Below, piece after piece: positions 1 to 5,055 of a stretch of 7,198 nt of DNA (positions are counted from its first letter, which is position 1; each line of letters opens with the position of its first letter). A model generated the notes under the pieces. It did not search any database. It was not told where the DNA came from and saw only the letters and a program-made list of their open reading frames with translations. Source of the DNA: Lachnospiraceae bacterium (GTDB lineage: Bacteria; Bacillota; Clostridia; Lachnospirales; Lachnospiraceae); assembly GCA_003520105.1 (NCBI GenBank), contig DOVL01000292.1, forward strand, positions 1 through 7,198, written 5' to 3'. Both the position numbers and the translations under genes were made by a program.

Positions 1-1109
1 TCTCCGGACTTTATTTCCAGACTGAGCAGAGGATCCTCTGTCACTATCTCAAGCAGTTTAGGGAGAAATACTCTTAAAGGCACTTCCTTCGGAAATTCCA
101 GATCATACCTGAGCACCGGTTGAAATACAGGTTTGTCCTCATCATACTCGTCTCCGAGTCCCATTCCGGCATATGTATCAAGAGGTCCTATAAATGCAAC
201 CACATCGCCTGCCTCAGCCTTGTCGAGACTGTCATATTTGACACCGTTATAAAGCCTTATCTGGCTTATCTTCTGTCCTTCTATCCTCTCATCATCGATC
301 ACATCTCGTACAGATATGCTTCCTCCTGTGATCTTGGCATAAGAAAGCTTATGACCATCCTCAAAACCGATCTTATATATCTTCGCAGAGAAGGTATCCT
401 TATATCTTATTTCCGGCAGGTACTCTGTCATCATGCTGATGAGGCTGTCAATATTTGTATTCTTAAGTGCGGATCCGAAAACCGTCGGATGAAGCCTGCC
501 CGCCGAGAAGAGCATGGTGATATCTTCCCTCGTCAGCTCACCGGCTTCAAGATACTTCTCAATAGTCGTCTCGGAAAGTGCAGCTATCTCTTCATGCTTG
601 TCCGCAAAATCCTCATATGCAATAAAGCCGTCTCCCAGATTATCCAGAAGGTCGTTTACCAGATCCTCTTCAGTCCGGAGGCTCATATCCATCTTATTAA
701 CAAAAACATAGTACGGAACCTTGTATTTCTGAAGCATATTTGCAAGGCGTTTTGTCGATGATGTTACGCCATCCGTTCCGCTCACGAGAAGAACGGCCGC
801 ATCCAGAACCGAAAGCGCCCTCTCTGTCTCACCGATAAAATCAGTATGACCCGGTGTATCAATGATAGTGATCCTGACATCATCACCACATTTATTCATT
901 TTATCATCTGCCGCCAGATTGCATATCGCCTGCTTAGCCAGAATGGTAACGCCTCTCTTCTTCTCGAGGGCCTCAGTATCCAGAAAGGCATCTCCCTTAT
1001 CGACCCTTCCTGCAGTCCTTATAGCTCCCAGATCAAGCAGTATGCTCTCTGTAAGAGTTGTTTTTCCGGCATCAACATGCGCAAGTATTCCTATACATAT
1101 TTTCTTCAT
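1..1109 (-). CDS. Tet(M)/Tet(O)-like ribosomal protection GTPase, partial (C-terminus off the left edge)
   Basis: This is an EF-G-like translational GTPase; 369 codons are visible and the reading frame runs open through base 1. G-domain motifs are intact: P-loop AHVDAGKTT (residues 10-18), switch I RGVTI (52-56), G3 DTPGHTDF (84-91), G4 NKMD (138-141) and G5 GSAL (212-215). A domain II beta-barrel follows from about residue 235. The start of domain III, LLEIVTEDPLL (352-362), closely resembles the equivalent Tet(M) segment. VDKG after the P-loop and LSVLDAAVLLVS after G3 also resemble Tet(M)/Tet(O) more than EF-G. Family members bind the 70S A-site region, and the resistance type displaces tetracycline using domain IV loops. 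Those loops (about 270 residues) are outside the window, so resistance cannot be judged. The ATG at 1107-1109 has an AGAGG Shine-Dalgarno (1117-1121) seven bases upstream. It may instead be one of the divergent chromosomal TetM-like factors found in Clostridia. Confidence 0.9.
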   Translation of the reverse strand, partial: MKKICIGILAHVDAGKTTLTESILLDLGAIRTAGRVDKGDAFLDTEALEKKRGVTILAKQAICNLAADDKMNKCGDDVRITIIDTPGHTDFIGETERALSVLDAAVLLVSGTDGVTSSTKRLANMLQKYKVPYYVFVNKMDMSLRTEEDLVNDLLDNLGDGFIAYEDFADKHEEIAALSETTIEKYLEAGELTREDITMLFSAGRLHPTVFGSALKNTNIDSLISMMTEYLPEIRYKDTFSAKIYKIGFEDGHKLSYAKITGGSISVRDVIDDERIEGQKISQIRLYNGVKYDSLDKAEAGDVVAFIGPLDTYAGMGLGDEYDEDKPVFQPVLRYDLEFPKEVPLRVFLPKLLEIVTEDPLLSLEIKSG

Positions 1110-1209
1110 AAATAAACCTCTGAGCTTTCCGGACCGGCATAGCAGTCCAAAGATTTACCACTGCAATGATAAATAACTCAATCCTCTGACAGATCTCCAT
1201 AGTGATTTC

Positions 1210-1218
1210 ATTATAACA
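1210..1218 (-). promoter_or_regulatory. Extended -10 promoter for the Tet(M)-like GTPase gene
   Basis: On the minus strand the sequence reads TGTTATAAT, a consensus -10 (TATAAT, 1210-1215) preceded by a TGn extension (1216-1218). No good -35 hexamer sits 16-18 bases upstream, where the preceding terminator hairpin lies; an extended -10 can compensate for that. A start near 1203 would give a 5' leader of about 95 nt. The leader has no hairpin followed by a T-run, so a tet(M)-style transcription attenuator is not evident. Confidence 0.5.
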
Positions 1219-1219
1219 C

Positions 1220-1261
1220 AAAAATGGTTTCGGATGCCATGAGAATGACACCGAAACCATT
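1220..1261 (-). terminator. Intrinsic terminator after the SleB-like hydrolase gene
   Basis: A perfect 11-bp inverted repeat, AATGGTTTCGG (1223-1233) with CCGAAACCATT (1251-1261), flanks a 17-nt loop. On the minus strand it is followed at once by a T5 run (1220-1224, counting the final stem bases). It starts 28 bases beyond the hydrolase stop codon, so it ends that transcript. The promoter of the next gene begins two bases past the T-run. Confidence 0.8.
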
Positions 1262-1288
1262 CTTGTTTAGTCAGTTAAAATGCTCCAT

Positions 1289-2578
1289 TTAGAAGAAACA
1301 ATGATTTCCTATGATCTTGTAATCGTCAAGTGACGCTGGGTCGATATACCATGTCGGTCTGAAACTCATATATCCGCCGATATTGTTATATCCGTTCAGT
1401 GCATCGTAAACAGCACTCATTGTCGTATCAGGAGCGCCATTGTTATAAACATTCGAGAATGCCCAGGTATCAGTTGCTGTAAACTGATATGGTGCGTAGA
1501 TGACATCATAAAGGGTTCCGCCCCATCTGCCCGAATAAAGTCTGTTAAGAACAACGTTTGCAACAGCAACCTGTCCTTCATAAGGTTCAGAACCTGACTC
1601 AGCATAAACAATAGCTGCAAGAAGTCTTACATCATCAGCTGAATATCCGCCTGCTCCATGGATACTGAGATCATCAGTTGAAGGAATATGCTCAGTAGTA
1701 ACTTCCTCAGTTGTTACTACCTCGGTTGTTACTTCTTCGGTAGTAATTTCTTCGGTTGTTGTGATCTCCTCTGTTGTTACTTCTTCGGTAGTTATTTCCT
1801 CTGTAGTAACTTCCTCTGTAACTTCCTCAGTTGTTGTTATCTCTTCTGTATCATCTGATGTATCCTGGTCAGAGTAATCATCCGATGTATCTTCTTCTGT
1901 AGTATCTTCGTCTGAAGTATCATCATCCTTGTCCTGTGAATCATCATTATCATCCACGCTCTTGTCCCCTGAAGGTGCAAGAAGATCCGGATTCTTATCA
2001 AACAATTCAGCCATCTCAGAAGCCTTCTCACCTGTAAGGATATACTCAGACTTAACAAATCCTGAAACAGTATCAGTCTTGATCTCTGTCCAGATACCAT
2101 CTGCCTTAACTACCTCACCGATAGTTCCCTTGGCGATCATTCCCAGAACATCCGAATTTTCGTCAGCTTCACGTCTTACATTAAGTAAGTCCTCAATAAC
2201 GATGAACTTACCGGTCATATCATACTTAGACTCTGCGACTGTTGAAACCGAAACTGCCGATTTATTTATCGGTGTTTCTTTAACGTTCTTGGTCGCATCT
2301 GCTTTAACAACAGTCTTCTCATCCGCTGCCACAGCAGTTTCATCCTTGGAAACCTCTGCTACTGATACACCTGCAACACTCAGTGTCTCCGAATCAGCGC
2401 CCTTCTTGTCACCGCTCTTTGCATTATTAAGTGAGCTGAAAGCTATAACACCCATAAATACAACGGCAAAGCAAGCCATAATAACAATAAGGTTTCTCAC
2501 AGGAAAATGTGCAGAGAAAACATTCTTTCTGAGATACATTTTAAGTTTTTCAAGTTTAAATTTATTTCTTCTACTCAT
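1289..2578 (-). CDS. Membrane-anchored SH3-domain cell-wall hydrolase, SleB (Hydrolase_2) type
   Basis: A 429-aa protein predicted to face the cell exterior. In order: a basic cytoplasmic N-terminus, one TM or uncleaved signal segment (about 29-47, NLIVIMACFAVVFMGVIAF), a low-complexity spacer, a bacterial SH3 domain (about 124-181, with LNVRREA and GFVKSEYIL), an Asp/Ser-rich stretch (about 206-244), a Thr/Glu repeat linker (about 245-296), and a C-terminal SleB-type hydrolase domain (about 314-429). The last has the family signature IVYAESGSEPYEGQVAVANVVLNR, shown here only as the core YAESGSE; its first Glu (E326) is at the catalytic position. The family cleaves the peptidoglycan glycan strand as lytic transglycosylases; SleB itself acts in spore germination, but the TM anchor and linker suggest vegetative wall remodelling. 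Start: ATG 2576-2578 is chosen. An in-frame TTG at 2603-2605 would add nine residues and ATG 2537-2539 would remove 13; none has a clear Shine-Dalgarno. Confidence 0.88.
   Translation of the reverse strand: MSRRNKFKLEKLKMYLRKNVFSAHFPVRNLIVIMACFAVVFMGVIAFSSLNNAKSGDKKGADSETLSVAGVSVAEVSKDETAVAADEKTVVKADATKNVKETPINKSAVSVSTVAESKYDMTGKFIVIEDLLNVRREADENSDVLGMIAKGTIGEVVKADGIWTEIKTDTVSGFVKSEYILTGEKASEMAELFDKNPDLLAPSGDKSVDDNDDSQDKDDDTSDEDTTEEDTSDDYSDQDTSDDTEEITTTEEVTEEVTTEEITTEEVTTEEITTTEEITTEEVTTEVVTTEEVTTEHIPSTDDLSIHGAGGYSADDVRLLAAIVYAESGSEPYEGQVAVANVVLNRLYSGRWGGTLYDVIYAPYQFTATDTWAFSNVYNNGAPDTTMSAVYDALNGYNNIGGYMSFRPTWYIDPASLDDYKIIGNHCFF
1691..1846 (-). repeat. In-frame degenerate tandem repeat encoding (E)EVTTE/EITTE units
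   Basis: About 156 bp made of variant 15- to 18-bp units encodes roughly ten E-[VI]-T-T-E blocks in the hydrolase linker. All unit lengths are multiples of three, so gain or loss of units by slippage would keep the frame. The encoded segment is negatively charged, probably extended, and separates the SH3 domain from the catalytic domain. The following 117 bp (to 1963) encode a different, Asp/Ser-rich acidic stretch without a clear period. Confidence 0.85.
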
Positions 2579-2617
2579 ATCGATTTGTTTACATAAAAAT
2601 TGCAAATTATGTTAATA

Positions 2618-2634
2618 TGTTACATTTCTGTTAC
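2618..2634 (+). promoter_or_regulatory. WalR-like direct-repeat box 1 (TGTTAC-N5-TGTTAC)
   Basis: Two identical hexamers, TGTTAC (2618-2623) and TGTTAC (2629-2634), are separated by ATTTC. This fits the published WalR consensus of Gram-positives, TGT(A/T)A(A/T/C)-N5-TGT(A/T)A(A/T/C). It lies over the predicted transcription start (about 2633) of the cell-wall hydrolase gene. The box reads on the plus strand while the gene is on the minus strand. The position would suit repression, which is an inference. The 11-bp period would also suit other OmpR/PhoB-family regulators. Confidence 0.55.
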
Positions 2635-2639
2635 AAGGG

Positions 2640-2668
2640 ATATTAGCACTTTGTCACATTTCTGTCAA
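2640..2668 (-). promoter_or_regulatory. Sigma-A-type promoter of the SleB-like hydrolase gene
   Basis: On the minus strand a perfect -35 TTGACA (2663-2668) is followed by a 17-bp spacer and the -10 hexamer TAATAT (2640-2645, four of six consensus). The start would be near 2633, giving a leader of about 55 nt to the ATG at 2578. It lies directly downstream of the terminator of the preceding gene, so the hydrolase is probably its own transcription unit. Confidence 0.6.
2652..2668 (+). promoter_or_regulatory. WalR/PhoB-like direct-repeat box 2 (TGTCAC-N5-TGTCAA), overlapping the -35
   Basis: TGTCAC (2652-2657), ATTTC, TGTCAA (2663-2668). The spacer is identical to that of box 1, and the second hexamer is the complement of the -35 TTGACA. 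C replaces A/T at the fourth base of each half, so it deviates from the WalR consensus and is closer to a PhoB-type TGTCA half-site. Its start is 34 bp from that of box 1, a little over three helical turns. Two copies with a conserved spacer around one promoter argue for a real operator pair. Confidence 0.45.
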
Positions 2669-2688
2669 GTTTTTTGAATTATTGTATT

Positions 2689-2739
2689 AAAAAAAGAACA
2701 AAACCACCATATATAGTATGAAATATGGTAGTTTTGTTC
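2689..2739 (-). terminator. Strong intrinsic terminator after the DegV-family gene
   Basis: A 17-bp stem pairs 2723-2739 with 2696-2712, with one G-T wobble and a 10-nt loop. On the minus strand it is followed by seven Ts (2689-2695). It begins 14 bases past the DegV stop codon and separates that operon from the hydrolase promoter. There is no matching T-run on the other side, so it works in the minus-strand direction only. Confidence 0.9.
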
Positions 2740-2753
2740 CTTCAGATTTTCTT

Positions 2754-3743
2754 CTATTCTTTTGCAAAAAATGCCACTGCAACCGTGCCCGGACCTGAAT
2801 GTGTACCGCCGACAAGGCTCATTTCCGAAACCATGATCCTCTGCTCGACGCTGTCCGAAATACTGGCGTTCTTATCGATCCTGATATCCAGAGTGCCCAT
2901 TCTCTGATTGATCCTCTCGGAAACACTGATAACCTGAGCAAGTCCCTGATCTATCACATCCTTATCAGACACGAGTCCATCCATAAGAAGATCACGCAGC
3001 TTCTCAATTCTGTCCACTCCATTCGCTGCAGCTATATTTATGTAACTGTCAATGGCAGCTTCCTCGCAAACCTTTTTAGCGAGATGCTCCAAAGCATTCG
3101 GATTTCCTCTAACCTTAGTCGTTATAGCAAGCTTTCCGTCCGTATCAACCTTAAATACAGTTCTTATCTTCAGTGCAGCCGCTGCCGAAGGCTCAGTCTT
3201 CGAGATCATGCCGCCCCTCTTAAGATGAAAGATATCATCAACAAAGAAGTAGTTTCTGATCCTGTCCCTCTTCTCCTGAAGGATATTCACCGCTTCTTCA
3301 TAAGAAGTATTACTTTCCTTCAGTCTGATAGCCTCAGTAACAAGAAGTCCGAGTCCCGTTGATGCATTTTTACTGTCAATGATACTTATATTGGAAGAAG
3401 GATATCTCTCCTTCAGATCTTCTGCCGCAGCTGTTGCAGCCTGAACACTGTCGGAAAGGCCTCCCGAGATACCTATATATATAATATCATTATCACCCTT
3501 CAGCTTTTCTTCAAACACTTCGATGTAGTCTTCCTTGCTGATCGGCACCGTTGACGGAAGAGCTCCCATCTTCACCAGCGGATAGAATTCCTTCGAAGAC
3601 ATGTTCCTGAAATCAGGATATTGAAGAAATTCATCACCCTTCATCTTTATCTTTATTGGTATTACAGTCACACCGAATCCCTTTTCGAACAATTCATAAG
3701 GGATGTCGGCAGCCGCATCCGTGATCACAACATATTTACCCAT
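2754..3743 (-). CDS. DegV family protein (FakB-type fatty-acid-binding protein)
   Basis: A 329-aa cytosolic protein of the DegV/FakB fold. Family members bind a fatty acid and, as FakB, present it to the FakA kinase so that exogenous fatty acids enter phospholipid synthesis. Visible landmarks: VITDAAADIP (6-15, usual DSTADLP), PSTVPIS (63-69, usual TSQPS with the hydroxyl order swapped), GISGGLSDSVQAA (91-103), IIDSKNASTGLGLLV (121-135), FHLKRGGMIS (172-181) and C-terminal GTHSGPGTVAVAFF (313-326). Hydroxyl residues in the second and third motifs normally hold the fatty-acid carboxylate. At 329 aa it exceeds the usual 280-290; the excess lies between about 240 and 305. ATG 3741-3743 has GGTGGG (3752-3757) eight bases upstream. 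The gene starts 15 nt after the pseudo-amidase stop and is very probably cotranscribed with it. The bound ligand and a FakA partner cannot be inferred from this window. Confidence 0.9.
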   Translation of the reverse strand: MGKYVVITDAAADIPYELFEKGFGVTVIPIKIKMKGDEFLQYPDFRNMSSKEFYPLVKMGALPSTVPISKEDYIEVFEEKLKGDNDIIYIGISGGLSDSVQAATAAAEDLKERYPSSNISIIDSKNASTGLGLLVTEAIRLKESNTSYEEAVNILQEKRDRIRNYFFVDDIFHLKRGGMISKTEPSAAAALKIRTVFKVDTDGKLAITTKVRGNPNALEHLAKKVCEEAAIDSYINIAAANGVDRIEKLRDLLMDGLVSDKDVIDQGLAQVISVSERINQRMGTLDIRIDKNASISDSVEQRIMVSEMSLVGGTHSGPGTVAVAFFAKE

Positions 3744-3758
3744 ATAATTTACCCACCA

Positions 3759-4901
3759 TTATTCTGCTGTTTCGGAATCATCATGCATACCTCGTTCAAC
3801 ACCGAAATACTCATCGATTCCATCTGCTATACCCTCGGCCATCTTATCCTGGAAATCATCCGTCCCCATCTTCAAATCATCATATTGATTTGAAAGAAAA
3901 CCGATATTTATAACTGCTGAAGGCATATTACAGTAATTGAGTACTGTCAGTTTGTCAGTCTCTACTATGCCCCTCTTTTCGCTTCCGGTTGCTTCAGCAG
4001 CCTTATCCATTACTATCCTGCAAAGATCATGACTATTGTTATAATCATCACTATTATAAGGATTATTCTTACTTATCACGAACCCCATCAGCCCTTTAAC
4101 ATCCGGAGATGCAGAGCCCGCCTGAAGCTTTATGTAAACCTCAGCCGATGATGAATTGGCAAGGATTGCCCTCTCTCTGTTACTCATGGAAATACTTGAT
4201 GAATCTCTTGAGAGAACCACGGTATATCCTCTTGTCTCAAGAATAGTCTTAAGCCTTCCGGCCAGACTCAGAGTAATGTCATATTCGAAATTACCGGAGC
4301 TGACTCCGATATTTGCCGCAGACATACGATTCTTTTTGATCTCGGAATCCGGTCCGATCGGTTCCTTCTCACTATCTGCCATTATCTGTTTTGCGGGATC
4401 AATATATATGATATGAGAACTCTCGTTTCTCTTCTTGTTCTGCTTCCATTCGATCTCGGTCTTCTCAACATAGTTTGAAGAAACGTAGAAGCTGCTTCCG
4501 TTCAGTTTGACTCTCGTCCAGCCTTCCTTCACGCCTGTTCTGTGAAGATCGACTCCCTTATCAAGAACAACATAAACATCGGCATTTGTTGAAGGCTTTA
4601 CTCTGACGTTAACAGCATCATCATTAACGACAACATAATCATCCGTCAAGGTAAAACCGTCACTGTCAACAGTGATTCCGGCGTCCTTATCCGTAAGGAT
4701 CGAGCTGTCCGGTGCATCCTTCTCGCTGCTCTCCGTCAGACTCTCCGCCTCACTGCTTGTACTTATTTCAGTAACCGTCTCCTGCTTTTTCTCATCCTTG
4801 GAACAGCCCGAAAGGGATAGTCCCATAAGAACAGCCATGATACCGGTTACCATTTTTGTTCTGTATTTATGATTTTTTATCAATGAAAAATACGTTTTCA
4901 T
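3759..4901 (-). CDS. SH3-domain lipoprotein with a degenerate amidase_3 domain (probable pseudo-amidase)
   Basis: A 380-aa predicted lipoprotein. Its signal peptide has a basic n-region (K9 to K16), a hydrophobic core and lipobox LSGC (30-33, acylated Cys33). A Ser/Glu-rich linker follows (about 34-87), then a bacterial SH3 domain (about 88-147: VNVRVKP, GWTRVKLNGSSFYVSSNYV), then an N-acetylmuramoyl-L-alanine amidase (Amidase_3) fold (about 163-366). Active enzymes use two His and one Glu as zinc ligands and a catalytic Glu. Here the DPGH motif reads DPAK (Lys171), the first Glu survives (E206, in NFEYD), the second His (normally in a SIHANA-like strand) is Gln260 in YIKLQAGSA, and the catalytic Glu is Asn332 in AVINIGFLSN. 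The fold is otherwise well kept, so a non-catalytic wall-binding or regulatory role is likelier than decay. ATG 4899-4901 is preferred because the next in-frame ATG (4851-4853) would lose the basic n-region; the Shine-Dalgarno is weak. Confidence 0.88.
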   Translation of the reverse strand: MKTYFSLIKNHKYRTKMVTGIMAVLMGLSLSGCSKDEKKQETVTEISTSSEAESLTESSEKDAPDSSILTDKDAGITVDSDGFTLTDDYVVVNDDAVNVRVKPSTNADVYVVLDKGVDLHRTGVKEGWTRVKLNGSSFYVSSNYVEKTEIEWKQNKKRNESSHIIYIDPAKQIMADSEKEPIGPDSEIKKNRMSAANIGVSSGNFEYDITLSLAGRLKTILETRGYTVVLSRDSSSISMSNRERAILANSSSAEVYIKLQAGSASPDVKGLMGFVISKNNPYNSDDYNNSHDLCRIVMDKAAEATGSEKRGIVETDKLTVLNYCNMPSAVINIGFLSNQYDDLKMGTDDFQDKMAEGIADGIDEYFGVERGMHDDSETAE

Positions 4902-4913
4902 TCCATCTAACCT

Positions 4914-4998
4914 ATATTATGTCAACCGCATAGGCTGTCATTAATAACATGCAATATTCCACGTGTATCATCATACCATAGAGTTTTTACAAATACAA
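4914..4998 (-). promoter_or_regulatory. Candidate promoters for the pseudo-amidase/DegV operon
   Basis: Two candidates lie in the 154-nt gap. The upstream one has -35 TTGTAT (4993-4998), 17 bp, and extended -10 TGGTATGAT (-10 hexamer 4970-4975), giving a leader of about 60 nt. The downstream one has ATGACA (4936-4941), 16 bp, TAATAT (4914-4919), which would start only about five bases before the ATG and leave no room for a ribosome site. The upstream candidate is therefore favoured. A perfect TTGACA (4920-4925) lacks a plausible -10 at the right spacing. Confidence 0.4.
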
Positions 4999-5055
4999 TC
5001 ATACACATTTTACAGTAATACCCTGTTTTTTAGTGATTTATGATCTCACTTACCT

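Noticed and set aside
120..761. Plus-strand 213-codon open frame at the left edge
   Set aside because: It lies opposite the Tet(M)-like GTPase, whose minus-strand frame is continuous and has every GTPase motif; the plus-strand product resembles nothing.
1289..2578. Spore-germination role for the SleB-type protein
   Set aside because: The Hydrolase_2 domain is shared, but SleB has a cleaved signal and a peptidoglycan-binding domain. This protein has a TM anchor, SH3 domain and long acidic linker with WalR-like control, and no spore gene is nearby.
1929..2615. Long plus-strand open frame of 228 codons opposite the hydrolase gene
   Set aside because: It is the antisense shadow of the SH3/hydrolase gene. 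Its Ser/Thr/Leu-rich translation has no domain, no Shine-Dalgarno or promoter was seen, and the minus-strand frame has clear family motifs.
4920..4941. Two TGTCA motifs upstream of the pseudo-amidase as a second WalR/PhoB-like box
   Set aside because: The copies start 16 bp apart, not 11, so they do not form the tandem half-site arrangement; they look like overlapping -35-like elements.
5012..5031. Plus-strand ACAG/CTGT hairpin with a T6 run as a terminator
   Set aside because: The stem is only 4 bp and no plus-strand transcript exists to be terminated; on the minus strand it has no T-run.
5032..5050. AGTGA/TCACT inverted repeat just after the phosphodiesterase stop as its terminator
   Set aside because: The stem is 5 bp and is followed by As rather than Ts in the direction of transcription.
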